Of a stretch of DNA of 64,000 bases, positions 44,654 to 56,473 are shown in pieces. The stretch covers positions 2,257,020 to 2,321,019 of the forward strand of contig CM042553.1 of the NCBI GenBank assembly GCA_023630585.1, read 5' to 3'. Each line of letters begins with the position of its first letter. Positions within the stretch are counted from its first letter, which is position 1. Made by a program: the position numbers and the translations under genes. The notes below the pieces were generated by a model. The model was not told the DNA's origin. It worked only from the letters and a program-made list of their open reading frames with translations, and did no database searches. Origin of the DNA: Cranoglanis bouderius. Lineage: Eukaryota > Chordata > Actinopteri > Siluriformes > Cranoglanididae.

Positions 44654-45240
44654 AGAGAAATTTACGACCCCAGAGATAAGTTCTCCATTTTTCAGCAGCC
44701 CAGACACATGCTAAGGCTTCTTTTTCCACTGTTTCCACTGTCCACGTTCAGCAGTTGAAAGTGTCCTTGAAGCAAACGCAACAACGCATTCTGTATTATG
44801 TTCATGGATTTGAGCAAGCACAGATGCATCAGTTGAAACCACAGTAGGCAATTTAAGCTAAAATAATGCCAAGGCAGGACTTTTAACCAATAACTGTTTC
44901 ACAGTCTCAAAGCTTTGCTGAGCCTTATGCTACCAGATGAACTAAGTACCTTGTCTGATGCAAGCACGTAAGGGCTCAAAATTTGGGATGAATTTATTAT
45001 ACCAGGATAACAATCCAAGAAGGGAACGGAGCTGGTGTGCATCTTTTGGAACTGGAGCATGAAGAATTGTCATCTGGGTAAACGCCTTGCGCAGACACTG
45101 TATGACCCAGAAAGCACAAACTGGTTTTGTTAAAGTGACACTTTGAAACTGTTCAGTTGTAGGCCTGCATCCTGTATGCGTTGAATAGCAGCCTCGAGTG
45201 TACAACCTTGTGTATGATCCCAGGGAATGATATTATCCAG
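44654..45240 (-). pseudogene. Ty3/gypsy pol, segment 2 (RT thumb to RNase H)
   Basis: The minus strand reads IIPWDHTQGCTLEAAIQRIQ and CFLGHTVSAQGV-like sequence, then HAPVPKDAHQLRSLLGLLSW and YNKFIPNF (RT thumb/connection), and finally EKEALACVWAAEKWRTYLWG (RNase H). It is the continuation of the RT segment at 52129-52390; the two were separated by the L2 insertion at 45241-52128. Confidence 0.85.
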
Positions 45241-46062
45241 ATTCAATTCAATTCAATTCAATTTTATTTGTATAGCGCTTTTAACAATGGTCATTGTCCC
45301 AAAGCAGCTTTACAGAAATATATAAACTCAGGATATAGATTTTAAATGTACCAATTTATCCCCAATGAGCAGCCAGAGGCGACGGTGGTGAGGAAAAACT
45401 CCCTGAGACAATATGAGGAAGAAATCTTGAGAGAAACCAGACTCAAAAGGGAACCCATCCTCATCTGGGTGACACCGGATAGTGCGATTATAAATAAATA
45501 AATCCCTTCTATAAATGTGCTAATACTACATGGTCAAATAGCAGCTTTGAACCAGGAAAATTCATTACAGTTTTTACATGAAGACTGTTTTGTTGAACTT
45601 CTCCACTGTTTACTGATGGAGACTTGAGTGTAAAACTGTTTGTAGCAATTGTAGTGATCATAGCATAACTGTTCATATGAATTGAGGTCCAAAGCCATCT
45701 TTATGCTTTTTAAGTGGTACCATCCTCAGTAATCTCAATGATCCTTAGGCTGCACTCTGTGGGCCCATCCTCAGCAGCAGCATGTGACTTCCAATTGGGG
45801 GGGCGACAGCATCCAAACATCCCAGTTCACCACAACACACTATGCCTGTGAGACCTCTAGGTCTGTTCCTTTACCTAAGAAAAAAACTATTCACAAAAAG
45901 CTTGACTAAACAAATATGTTTTCAGCCTGGACTTAAACACTGAGACAGCGTTTGAGTCCCAAACACTAACTGGAAGGCTGTTCCATAACTGTGGGGCTTT
46001 GTAAGAGATAGCTCTTCCCCCTGCTGTAGCCTTCACTATTTGAGGTATCAACAAATAGCCTG
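45241..46062 (-). mobile_element. L2 LINE copy B, 3' portion
   Basis: The 3' tail is a (attca)n run, aattcaattcaattttattt, followed by tgtatagcgcttttaacaat. Then comes the 3' UTR shared with copies A and C. The coding-proximal end stops at aacaaatagcctg (46062), where DIRS1 copy B begins, and resumes at 51948 with caccttttgattgaagtagg, exactly as in uninterrupted copy A near 19930. Confidence 0.88.
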
Positions 46063-46319
46063 TTCCCTATCAAAAGCTACTCTCAATGCTGCATATCAAA
46101 CGCTAATGAGAACATTCTTTGTTCGACCGGTTACGAAGCATGTGTGTCAAACATGCCAAGAATTGGCTTAAATAGCCTTGGTGAGTTACGTCACTCTGAT
46201 TACGTGCACCTGCAGGTTATAAATAGATCTGAAACGAACCTATCTTCAGGTTTCTTTGTCTTCGAGACCGCTTTGTGTGTTTGTGTTGTCTCCTGTCTTG
46301 TTAAAAGAGAGATTATATC

Positions 46320-47671
46320 ATGTCTTGTGCTTCGGTTAGGCGATGCATGCCGCTGTGTGCACAAGTTATTCCGGATGATGATCCGCATGATTTTTGTTTG
46401 GAGTGCCTCGGGGAAGAGCATGCTATTGTTGCTCTTGAGGATGCTGAGTGTGAGCACTGTGAGCGATTTTCTATCTGAGTGCTCCGCTCGAGGCTTGCTT
46501 TCTTTCGAGGCTCGGCATCCTCGTTAAGATCCTGGGGCTCATGCGTCGAGGTGGCTGAGAGACGAGGAGTGCGCGAGCCTCCTCTCTCACGTGCTCTGGG
46601 GAGTCTCCGCCTCCTCCGCTGCCCCGGCGCTTCTTCAGAGCAAGACGAGGGCACGGTTTCTCTTGCCTCCGGCGATATGGAGACCGAGAGCGCCGCCTCT
46701 GAGCGCTCCTTGCATGACGACAAAGTGTTTGGGGAGTTACTCAAGGTGGTGACTAACACGGTGGCCAGGTTTAAGTTAGACTGGCCACAGGAGCAAGAGA
46801 ACCCCAGGCACTCCAAATTAGATGACAGATTTCTGTCGGGTGGACAAGGGGAGAGATCCCAACATCGATCTCTCCCCTTTTTCCCAGAACTCCATGAGGA
46901 GTTATCTCACTCATGGAGCAAACCTTACTCACGTATCTTTGTACCCACAACATCGATCTATTCGGCTATCGTGGGTGCTAAGGCGCATGGGTATGTGACA
47001 ATGCCTCAGGTGGAGGAGACTTCCCTGTGAGTGCGTCGTCACTTAAGAGGCCTACCCTCCCCACCCAGCCTTGCAGAGTAACATCATCGCTGGTGGGGAA
47101 GGCATTTCAAGCAGAGGGTCAGGCTGGTGCTGCCCTGCATACCATGGCAGTTCTGCAGGCATACCAGGCTGACCTGCTGAAAGACCTGAGCACGGGCGGG
47201 GGTATTAGTGAGGAGGCATTTTCAGAGCTGCGCCAAGCCATGGATCTGTCTCTTCGTGCAACCAAGCAGACGGCCATTGGCCATTCTATGGCTTCGTTGG
47301 TTGCCATGGAGAGACACCTGTGGCTCAACCTCACGGGCATCAAGGATAGGGACAAAGTGTTCCTCCTTGATGCCCCCGTATCGCCTTCTGGCCTATTTGG
47401 TGACTCCATGAACACGGTCATCACTAGGTTCAGGGAGGTCAAGAGACACGCAGAAGCATTTGGTGAGTTTCTTCCCTGCTGTGCTCAGGCATCAGGGCTG
47501 TCGGCCACCCAGCCCCAACCCAATCCGGTCTCTCTGCGGCGAGAGTCGCAGAAGCAGAGTGTAGTGAGCCGTGTGCCCCTTCGTAGCGACTGGGGAGCAG
47601 CTCGCCAATCTCAGCAGCCCAGCAAGAGGCAGGATCTGAGGACGATTATTCCGTCCAAGAAGAAGCCCTGA
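46320..47671 (+). pseudogene. DIRS1 gag-like protein, copy B
   Basis: It starts at an ATG (46320) with a Cys/His-containing motif (CMPLCAQVIPDDDPHDFCLE, CECLGEEH, CEHCERF), followed by a stop near 46477. Longer frames follow: 46479-47030 (GELLKVVTNTVARFKLDWPQ, FPELHEELSHSWSKPYSRIF) and 47027-47671 (AAVLQAYQADLL-type helices, HAEAFGEFLPCC, basic C-terminus SKRQDLRTIIPSKKKP). This is the DIRS1 nucleocapsid-like product. One stop and one frame change separate the pieces. Confidence 0.75.
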
Positions 47672-48024
47672 GGGTCAAGTGCCCAGGACCAAAAGAAAAA
47701 AAAAGTGGGGTGTGCCCCCCCAAGGAGGGGTGTGAGAAGTTCCAATAGAAAGTAGAGGCTCCTTCTTGGCACCCTCATTTTCTCCAGTGAAATGTTAGGT
47801 GTTCGGTTGCTTCCTGCCATGTTTCGGGACACCAGACATCTAACATCCCCCCATCAAAGCGAAGTGTCAAAACTAGTGCCCCTTTCAGAGAAGCTGGCAG
47901 CATGGAAGCTACTGCCAAATATCTCTCCATGAGTAGAAAGGACTGTAGATAAAGGCTACAGGATTCAGTTTGCATATCGGTCTCCGCAGTGGTCTCCACT
48001 TCCATGAAACCGGAATGAGCGCAT

Positions 48025-49750
48025 TTGTTGACACAGGAATTGCAAGCTCTGCTGGACAAAGGGGCCATAGAACGTGTTCCCCTGCCAGACAGAGAGTCAG
48101 GCTATTACAGCCGGTATTTTCTGGTTCCCAAGAAAGATGGGGGGTTGTGTCCAATTTTAGATTTTTGCGGGTTGAACCACTACCTCAGAACATACAAGTT
48201 TGAGATGATTGTGTCTCAGATCCAATAAGGGGACTGGTTTGTGACAATCGATCTCAAGGACGCATATTTGGGTTCTTCCATTCTGTTAGCTCTCGCCACT
48301 CACTGCTCCGGGAAGGAGCAGCATATCTCGCTGCCCCGCTACGGAGCAGCATATCTGACTCTGGTTTTGTTTACGTTGCCATGTGCTCCTTTGTTTTTGT
48401 TTACGTCATGTCTCTTCCCCCGCTTCCTTATTGGTCCGTTGGGTTTGTGTCACATTATGTTTCCTCCCATGTTCTGTCATTGGTTCTCCCGTTATTGTCT
48501 GATTATTGTTTCCAGGTGTCGTGCGTTTCTTCTTGTTTCCTTTTGATTACCTTTGTTACTAAAACCCCTATTTGTGTCCACTTCATGGCGGAGTATTGAT
48601 TAAGAATAACTGAAAGTGACTCGTGATAGCTAAACGTAAATATATGTCCCTGATGATAATGATGGGTAGTGATGAAGCTAAATAATCGTAGTTTTTCCTA
48701 GGTTTTTGTTTACCAGGTGTTCCCTGGTCCTTGCGCTTGTTCTTAATTTTTTGTTTACCCGGCATTCCCAGGTTCTTGAATTCATGTCTTGCTACTTCCT
48801 GGATTTTTGCCCTGTAAGCCTTTGGATTACTGTTTCATGATTTCCTGGATTTTTGCCCTGTAAGCCTTTGGATTACTGTTTCATGATTTCCTGGATTTTT
48901 GCCCTGTAAGCCATTGGATTACTGTTTCATGATTTCCTGGATTTTTGCCCTGTAAGCCTTTGGATTACTGTTTCATGATTTCCTGGATTTTTGCCCTGTA
49001 AGTGTTCTCATCTGTGGCTAACCCTTTTTGGAAGTGTGACGTGCTTGTTTTTGTATTTTTTGTGTTGTTGTCCCATCACTTCTGAATGTGCCCTTTTGTT
49101 TGTGCCTAATAAACTGACCACTTTCCCCTGCGAGTGCATCCTGTCTCCCTCTTAACCCCCGTGTCGTAACACATTCGGCCTAGCTTTGTCACCTTGCACG
49201 TACACGAAATGCATGGATGCAGCACTGGCTCCTCTGCGACTCCAGGGCATCCACATTTTAAATTATATAGACGACTGGCTGATTCTGGCTCAGTCTCAAG
49301 AGCTGGCGCTTTGACATCGGGATGTCGTCCTAGCTCATCTCGAATCTCTGGGGTTGAGACTCAACGCAAAGAAAAGCGTTCTCTCTCCTGTTCAGAGGAC
49401 AACGTATTTGGGGGTTGTATGGGATTTGATCACGATGCAGGCACAGCTGTCTCCTGCATGCGTCGAATCCATTCTAAATGCCCTAAAGAACATCAAGCTA
49501 GGCCAGAGAATTACTGTTCATTAATTTCAGAAGGTTCTCGGTCTCATGGCAGCTGCATCCACAGTGATACCCTTGGGCCTCCTGCACATGAGATCATTTC
49601 AGTTGTGGCTCAGAGCCAGGGGATTTCATCCAAGGGCCAATACCCAGAGGCAAATAAGGGTTACGCGCCAGGGGCTTCGTACCCTTTCTATGTGGTTCAG
49701 ACCCCAGTTTCTGACTTTGGGTCCCACTCTAGGTCCGTGATCTCGTCGCA
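48025..49750 (+). pseudogene. DIRS1 reverse transcriptase, copy B, interrupted
   Basis: 48025-48282 encodes the fingers (LLDKGAIERVPLPDRESGYY, FLVPKKDGGLCPILDF, FVTIDLKDAY, the first catalytic D). A solo LTR (48283-49171) intervenes. After it come GLALSPCTYTKCMDAALAPL, then ILNYIDDWLILAQSQ (catalytic YIDD-like box near 49262), LRLNAKKSVLSPVQRTTYLG and LMAAASTVIPLGLLHMRSFQ. Part of the palm between AY and FGLALSP is deleted even after removing the LTR. Confidence 0.85.
48283..49171 (+). repeat. Solo LTR inside DIRS1 RT, with perfect target duplication
   Basis: It begins tgttagctctcgcc and ends gtgtcgtaaca. CATTC lies on both sides (48278-48282 and 49172-49176). It has the same architecture as the LTRs at 30469 and 56474, including ggcggagtatt (48587-48597) and the closing aataaactgaccactttccc. 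Five copies of a 46-bp unit (ttcatgatttcctggatttt...) fill about 48780-49010. It is a product of LTR-LTR recombination after insertion. Confidence 0.92.
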
Positions 49751-49752
49751 AG

Positions 49753-50490
49753 ATGCTAACAACAGACGCTTCCCTCATGGGTTGGGGTGCGATCTTAGAT
49801 GGCTATCCAGCCCAAGGGATCTGGAGAGGTCATCTTCTTGACTGGCACATCAATTGCCTCGAAATGATGGCTCTATTTCGGGCCCTGAAATACTTCCTCA
49901 ACAACACGGCGGTAGTCTCTTACATAAATCACCAGGGCGGACTGCGTTCACATTGCCTGAACAGGCTAGCGCAGCAGGTTCTGCTGTGGGCACAGGACAA
50001 GTTCCTGTCACTCAGGGCAATTTACATCCCCGGGCATATGAATGTGGGAGCAGACTTGCTGTCAAGACAAGCTGTGACACACGGGGAATGGAAACTCCAC
50101 CCTGAAGTAGTCAGTCAAATCTGGGAAAGATTTTACGAAGCAGAGGTGGACCTCTTTGCCTCACAGGAGATGGCACAATGTCCCCTCTACTTCTCTCTGA
50201 CTCCTCCAGCTCCCCTGGGTCTGGACACCAAGGCCCATATGTGGCCCAGACGGGGTCTTTATGCATTTCCCCCGATCGATCTGCTCCCGGGGGTCCTGGC
50301 CAAGGTTCGTCAACAGGGGTCTCGCCTCTTATTGATAGCGCCCCGTTGGCCGACCAGAGTATGGTTCTCAGATCTAATATCTCTCCTCGACGGCTCGCCA
50401 TGGGCGATTCCGGTCAGGAGAGATCTCCTATCTCAGGCACAGGGGACAGTATTTCATCCCCGGCCCGAGCTCTGCAACCTTCATGTCTGA
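49753..50490 (+). pseudogene. DIRS1 RNase H region, copy B
   Basis: A 245-codon frame shows TTDASLMGWGAILDGYPAQG (D), INCLEMMALFRALKYFL (E), NNTAVVSYINHQGGLRSH (here the preceding ATD is lost in a short deletion) and HMNVGADLLSRQA (final D). A linker follows with EAEVDLFASQEMAQCPLYF, typical of DIRS1 between RNase H and recombinase. Confidence 0.85.
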
Positions 50491-51515
50491 CCCCTGAGGG
50501 GGACCAACTAAGAGATGCTGGGCTTCCAGCTGACATAGTAGAGACTATTCTAAGTGCCAGGGCTCCCTCCACTAGAAGAAGTTATGCCTTCAAATGGCAC
50601 ATTTTCGAAAATTGGTGTATGGCACACCATGTAGACCCAGTTCACTGCCAAGTTGTTTCAGTGCTGGAATTCCTGCAGGGGAAATTGTCCTCAGGCACAT
50701 GTTCTGGTACTCTCAGAGTCTATGTGGCTGCCATTTCGGCTTGCCATGCTCTGATTGATGGGGTTTCTGTGGGAAAGCACCCTTTAGTCACCCGCTTTAT
50801 TCGTGGAGCCAAGCGGTTGAGGCTGCCCACTAGAGCAACAGTCCCTTCGTGCTATAGTGCTCGAGGGTCTGGTTGACACCCCTTTCGATCCACTAGAGTC
50901 AGCACCTGTCAGGTTTCTGACCCTGAAGATGGTTTTTCGAATGGCTATTGGGGATTTGCAGGCTCTGTCAGTCTCACGGTCCTGCCTAGACTTTGCCCCT
51001 AGGCTGGTCAAAGCTATTTTGCATCCTCACCCTAATTATCTTCCAAAAGTTCCATTCTCGACCATACATCTGGTCGTTCTTGAAGCCTTCTGTCCTCCGC
51101 CTTTCATGACAATGGAGCAGGAAAGACTTCACTTACTGTGTCCAGTACATGCTCTTCAGATTTACATCCTCCGCACCATCCAGTGGCATAAGTCAGAGCA
51201 GCTTTTCATATGCTATGGGGGCCGCAACCGGGGAGCAGCTGCCACTAAGAAAACTATGTCACGTTGGGTGAGGGATGCCATTGCCCTAGCCTCTAGCCTA
51301 CGAGGCGCGTGGTCAAGCTTCGCCACTAGGAGTTAGGGCCCATTCAACCAGGGGGGTTGCAACTTCTATGGCTTTGGCAAGAGGTGTCCCCTTGCAACAA
51401 GTGTGTGATGTGGCAGGTTGGTCCTCTCCGCACACATTTGTCAGATTCTATAGTTTGGATGTCCATGCTACTCCGGGCTCTCATGTCTTTGAGTCAACAT
51501 CCCTTAGGCATGTCT
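50460..51515 (+). pseudogene. DIRS1 tyrosine recombinase, copy B
   Basis: The N-terminal SAM-like half lies at 50520-50850 (ETILSARAPSTRRSYAFKWH, GTLRVYVAAISACHALIDGV). The catalytic half follows a frameshift near 50860: RFLTLKMVFRMAIGDLQALS (conserved R region), QERLHLLCPVHALQIYI, and after a second frameshift near 51340 the C-terminal QQVCDVAGWSSPHTFVRFYS, containing the H-x2-F-x-R-x-Y nucleophile region. Integration by this enzyme explains the absence of target duplications around the element. Confidence 0.85.
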
Positions 51516-51634
51516 GAGACCTTTTTCAATGCTTGTGCGCACACACTACACAACCTTGGGGGTCCAGACACTTCCAGTGTGGCGACGTTGGTATTCTCGT
51601 TCCCATTAGCGTTTGATACGCAGCATCGGGTTAC

Positions 51635-51679
51635 TTGACTGTAACCCTGTTCCCTGAAAAAGTGGGAACGAGATGCTGC
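51635..51679. repeat. DIRS1 internal complementary region
   Basis: ttgactgtaaccctgttccc and onward is the near-exact reverse complement (one indel in about 45 bp) of the outer right terminus at 51889-51933. Such internal complements template completion and circularisation of DIRS1 cDNA. Confidence 0.8.
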
Positions 51680-51947
51680 GCCTCAATGCCGCACTGCAGA
51701 CGTGTCTGGCGTCTCTTAGACAAAGCGTAACCTGAAGGTAGGTTCGTTTCAAGTCTATTTAGAACTTGCAGGTGCACGTTATCAGAGTGACGTAACTCAC
51801 CGAGGTTATTTAAGCCAATTCTTGGCGTGTTTGACACACATGCTTCGCAACCGGTTGAACAAAGAATGTTCTGATTAGCGTTTGATATGCAGCATCTCGT
51901 TCCCACTTTTTCAGGGAACAGGGTTACAGTCAAATAACCGGAGACAC

Positions 51948-52128
51948 ACCTTTTGATTGAAGTAGGTGTGGCGGATCATAAAAGACCAAAAGTTCGCTTA
52001 GGTACTGTGGCGTGAGACCATTTAGTGCTTTATAGGTCAATAGTAGTATTTTATAATCAATGTGAAATTTCACTGGGAGCCAATGCAGTGTGGATAAGAT
52101 AGGTGTGATGTGGTCATATCTTCTGGCA
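51948..52128 (-). mobile_element. L2 LINE copy B, remaining part
   Basis: It resumes caccttttgattgaagtagg after DIRS1 and matches copy A at about 19924-20105 and copy C at about 63500-63680. It ends at the junction with gypsy RT (52128/52129), where the LINE itself is 5'-truncated. Confidence 0.85.
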
Positions 52129-52390
52129 GATAATTAGCTACATTTGGTACTCCCTGGAGCACGGTTGCTAGCATTTTCTGAAAAGCAGAAGGCACTGAAG
52201 CAAGGCCATACGGTACTCGAAAGAATCTAAACAGTCCTTCATGTGTGATAAATGCAGTCAGATCACGACTTTCTTCATGCAATAAAAGCTGGAAGTAAGT
52301 ATTCTCCAAATCAATTGTAGAAAACACAGTTGCTCAACATAGCATAGATAATAATTCATCAATGTGCAGCATTTCAAAAAATCAGGCATT
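52129..52390 (-). pseudogene. Ty3/gypsy pol, segment 1 (RT palm)
   Basis: The minus strand encodes HIDELLSML-like sequence, then VFSTIDLENTYFQLLLHEES (catalytic D), RDLTAFITHEGLFRFFRVPY, GLASVPSAFQKMLATVLQGV and PNVANYL, where the catalytic YLDD box should follow. The break is inside that box; the rest continues at 45240. Confidence 0.85.
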
Positions 52391-54829
52391 TCAGCCAGTT
52401 TTGGAGCTGTATATCTGGTTTAAAATCTGGCCTCAGGTGCTGCTACAGAGCTCATTATGTTTCAGTCAGTCATTGTGAAAGTCCCCAGGTCAGAGACTTT
52501 GTTTATTATCGATCAGTTTAAATGTATAACTCTGTGGCTTCAGATCAAACATTGCAGAACAGATCGGATTCGTTGTGCACACTGAGGTGGTTAGAAGTTT
52601 TTCCAACAACCGGTTATTCATCCTCATTAATAATGATTTGTATGTTTTTATTTATATCTGGTTCATTTTGTAGATTTGAATTATGAATTAACACAATATT
52701 GCATTGTGTTGTGATACTTCAGTTGATTTAGTATCGTAAGATGTTTATGGTATCATGACAACCCTAAATATGATTATGATAGTCATATAAGTGATCATAA
52801 GGATAGAGAAGGCTTTTTATATTTAAAAAAGTATATAACTAACTATTTCCACCCTAAATATATCTTAGTAAAAAATATTTCAAGTTTAAATGAATTTAAT
52901 TCAATTATAAACTATTTTTATTGTGGTTGGAATAACACCTCAATAAATCAAGAAATGGAATACAACAATTGAGAGATTTACTTTAGAAATGACCTTCTAT
53001 ACCTGCTGTATCCCATATGATACATACATTTTCAACACAGTTTTACTACAAAATAAATATCAAAATATGAAGTAATACTTAGTTCCTACCATTACCTTTT
53101 CCAAATCAGCAAAGATTTCCAAACGAAAACATGTGCATCACAGCAGGAATGCCAATGCCTTCTACTTAATGAAGAGCACAGATTAACCACCAGGTGGCAG
53201 AAAACATGTAGTAGATTGTATACAACATGTTTTTCAGGAAAATATTGATGTTGTTGACATAGAGGACTCAGAATTTCATGTATCAGGTATGATACACTTG
53301 GTGTTAGAGGGTTAAAGCAATGTGAAATATTCCAAGTCTTTTATTGTCTAAACTGTGGCTGTTTGTAGTTCTTGTAGGAAACATTTCTCCTTATTGAGCA
53401 TTTAGGAAACAGGTCAAGTTTTGGAGTAGTGTATTTAGAGGAGAGCTGAAATTTGGAGGTAAACCATCAATGTTATATTTTTATTTTGGTTCTGTGTCTC
53501 TCGGTGAACTTTTTCCATTCTTTTTTCCAAACTCAGCTGCTTATTTGTCTTCCTTCAGGCAAAATGGCTTATGCAAACCACTCCATGCCTCCATGGTCGT
53601 ATTTTACATTCGTTTTTTCACTGAGAACGCAGGGGGATGCAGACAGACAGATGCAGACAGACAGACAGTATGTGTGGAAGGTCTGTGGTGGTGTTTCTGT
53701 TGTATAATCTATGAATAATTAACACAGGATTCGTATAAATAAAAAGAGGATCAAATAAATAACAAGAAATACACAAGTAAACACAATGAGAGAGATTCAC
53801 AAATAAATAAAAGGAGATTCATAAATAAATCAAATGAAAACCGCAAGCAAATACTGACACTGATGCCACACTACTCTTAGCATTTCAAACAAGTCTTTTT
53901 GATAAACATGCAAAAATGCACTCATTTCTTGAGACACAAAGTATATTTTTAGTATTAAACCTGTTATTATTTAAATATAAAATAGCATATCTATGTATCC
54001 TAGGAAAAAATAATATATGGCATGTATGAATTCCTGTAGTGATGTAATGTTAGAAGCCATGTAGTAAAGGAAGTGGAAAATGCTCAAAAATAGGCCAGGA
54101 TTCTAAGAGTCAACAATGGACAAACCCTCTTAGAGATCATTTATTAAGGAAATACACAGGCAGAGACTCAGCTCATAATCTGCATGTGTCTGGCACTGAC
54201 GTCAATCCTGAAGTCTTCCTTAAACACACACTGAGTACTAGACAAACATCATACACACAAGTTAGCATTAACCAGAGCCGTTGAAAAAGAGAGCTGCGAC
54301 ATGCTTTGATCTCACCTCAGCGCAGTCACGTGGTTCAGGTAGCTCTCAGTAGTTCCAAACAAATCCGCGCTGTCAACCTGTTTGAATGGGTTTAAGAGGG
54401 ACAGACAGCAGCAGTGACTATATTTGCAGCAATTTTCTGTAAATATTAACGCATAATGTGTGTTGATTACTACGTTGACTACATTTATAGTAGCATTTTT
54501 TCTGGGAGTGATGGAGAGACAGCATTAATCAGTTTTTCTGTGTTCACTTTTGGAGGAAAAGGGGATGGCTCCCATAACGTAGAATATATTTACATACTGT
54601 AAATGCATGTATGCATTCATATTTTTCTCTTGCTTCTATGGTCATAATTACTCACATCCTAATGTTATCTTATGTTAAGACACTCACATAATCATGCACA
54701 ACAAGTGAATATCAATTTAACCCAAGAAAGAAGTTTGCTCAATAGTGCAAAATAAAAGAGGAAAACAATTGAATTCAGCAAAACATTTTATTATATAATA
54801 CTGTACATCCAGAGAGAGGGCAGATAAGT
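52391..54829. other. Unassigned 2.4 kb
   Basis: No supported gene. Short open frames around 53453-53718 have no domain and fall in a repeat block shared with 10.8 kb. 53636-53672 is a cagacagacagatg microsatellite. The region around 54297-54420 has modest GC but no recognisable exon. Confidence 0.45.
53186..53200 (+). promoter_or_regulatory. CTCF-like motif
   Basis: accaccaggtggcag matches the core of the vertebrate CTCF binding consensus (CCA-C/G-x-AGGTGGCAG type). A single-motif match can arise by chance or be carried by a repeat. Confidence 0.3.
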
Positions 54830-54873
54830 TATTCCTTGAATGGGCAGTCTTCATAGAAACTCATTCCACCTCC
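54830..54873 (-). CDS. Candidate terminal exon with polyadenylation signal
   Basis: The minus strand shows a polypyrimidine acceptor (tctctccctgtag), then ga|GGTGGAATG..., encoding GGMSFYEDCPFKE-stop (phase 2 entry). An AATAAA (complement of 54788-54793) lies about 40 bp after the stop. The combination of acceptor, short open tail and AATAAA is what a last exon looks like. Upstream exons were not recognised, and a similar acceptor (ctctcttttag|gaggtg) occurs on the same strand near 55555. Gene identity is unknown. Confidence 0.35.
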
Positions 54874-55058
54874 TACAGGGAGAGAAAGATGACAGAAAGC
54901 AGGCCACTTTCACGCAATTCCTGGAAAGTGATTAGGCTGAAATTAATGAGCGAAATTGATAAACAAAATGACAGTGCCTATAAAAAAAATACTATACCTC
55001 TTATTATTATATATTATATTATTTTTTATGTATTTATGTTTTCCGTGAATGTTCAATG

Positions 55059-55086
55059 GTGGGGTGGGGTGGGGTGGGGTAGGGGA
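55059..55086 (+). other. Potential G-quadruplex repeat
   Basis: Five or more G4 runs in ggtggggtggggtggggtgg form a short (GGGGT)n array able to fold as a quadruplex. Confidence 0.7.
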
Positions 55087-55165
55087 GTGTTTATAAATGT
55101 TTATAAAAGTTATTGTATGTATGACTATGTCCTTTAGATGCCAAAAACCAACAAATATAATGTTA

Positions 55166-55170
<5 letters not shown>

Positions 55171-55237
<67 letters not shown>
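55171..55237 (+). repeat. (TA)n microsatellite
   Basis: About 33 TA units. Confidence 0.98.
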
Positions 55238-55240
<3 letters not shown>

Positions 55241-56473
55241 ATAAAATAAAATAGATGTGCAGCATTTGGATGCAAAAAAATAAAAAATTAAATAAGAAAA
55301 AAATAAAGCAATAATGAGACCCAGGAATTTTAACATCCTTCATAAACAGAAGTATACCTGCTTATAATAATAACAGACCAGTCTGATGTGTGTAGATGTG
55401 TGTGTGGATATATTGTATTATTTGCTGCATGAAATAAATAAATAAAAGAAAGAAATAATAAGAAGAAAATCCCATCTATTCAACAACTGGAACTTGAGAT
55501 TTACTGCATCAGTGACTATAGAGATATCTCTTGCTTTAGACGTCTCTATCACCTCCTAAAAGAGAGAGGTGATAAAGAAAAAGGTGCTAACTTAAGATAT
55601 TGTAAAATTAAATGTCATCCAAATGATGCTGGTCCAATAAGCACACTGTAATGTTCACTTTAAGTTGCACTCAACAAAATCTTTATGTACACATAAATGT
55701 TTCATCAGTCTAATCAAAGTTGGGCTGCAAATCCAACTGCCAGTTTATTAGGTACACCAAGCTAAAACTGATACAGTCTAACCTTAACAACAAATCTAAT
55801 AACCGAATACAAACGTTGTATGTTAACAAGTGCCAATAACTGCAATTAATTTGAGGTAAATGTAGGCCAACTGACATCTGGTTATGGTAGCTAGTGAAGT
55901 GTTGCTCACGCTAACTAACTGCAATTAGAATCTAACTAGCTATTATATAACGATAAACATTAACTAAGCTGGCTACATAAAATACCACTATTGACTAGAT
56001 CCATGAGAGGTTAGCTAATGCGTTAAAATGTCAAAAAATCCAATAATTTCGTCAATTTACCAGCGACTGTGCTTGGGAAACATTGAAATGAATGGGGTTC
56101 AGTGCTGGAACTATTCAGTGTTTGCAACTATCAGTTGCCCCATGACACGCGTCACTTCTGCATTCTCCGATTCCTACAGAAATCTATGGGAGTGTCACAA
56201 CTCTCTTTTTCAATGGCTCTGGCTTTAACCAAAGAAGCTCAGAGAAGACTTCTGAATTTAAAAATTTTTCTTTGCTCAATTTTTCTTTGCTCATCTTTAC
56301 CAAGGGTGCCAATATTAGTGGAGGGGTCTGTACATCTTCAGACAAACACTATAACAGTCCAGTCTTATGTTCAAAGAAAAATAATATAGTATGCTGAAAT
56401 GCGACACTGCATAGTGTGCAGTTTAATTCTTCAACTAGATGTCCTTTATGGTAAACCATCCAAAGAACACGCC
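55238..56473. other. Unassigned 1.2 kb
   Basis: AT-rich, with no exon or repeat I can name. Small open frames at 56028-56389 have no domain and overlap each other. Confidence 0.45.

Larger units (their letters stand above)
46063..51947 (+). mobile_element. DIRS1-like retrotransposon, copy B, full structure
   Basis: Inverted terminal repeats: 46063-46255 against the complement of about 51735-51920 (shared tgctgcatatcaaacgctaa, aattggcttaaataacct-type sequence). Order: left ITR, gag-like ORFs (46320-47671), RT (48025-49750, split by a solo LTR), RNase H (49753-50300), tyrosine recombinase (50460-51515), internal complementary region (51635-51679), right ITR. No target duplication is seen at the L2 junctions, as expected for tyrosine-recombinase integration. 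Several stops indicate decay. Confidence 0.9.

Noticed and set aside
46063..51947. Large retrovirus provirus
   Set aside because: Inverted rather than direct terminal repeats and a tyrosine recombinase instead of a DDE integrase identify a DIRS1 element.
54889..55343. Small ORFs around the (TA)n tract at 55.2 kb
   Set aside because: Their length comes from Tyr-Ile translation of the microsatellite.
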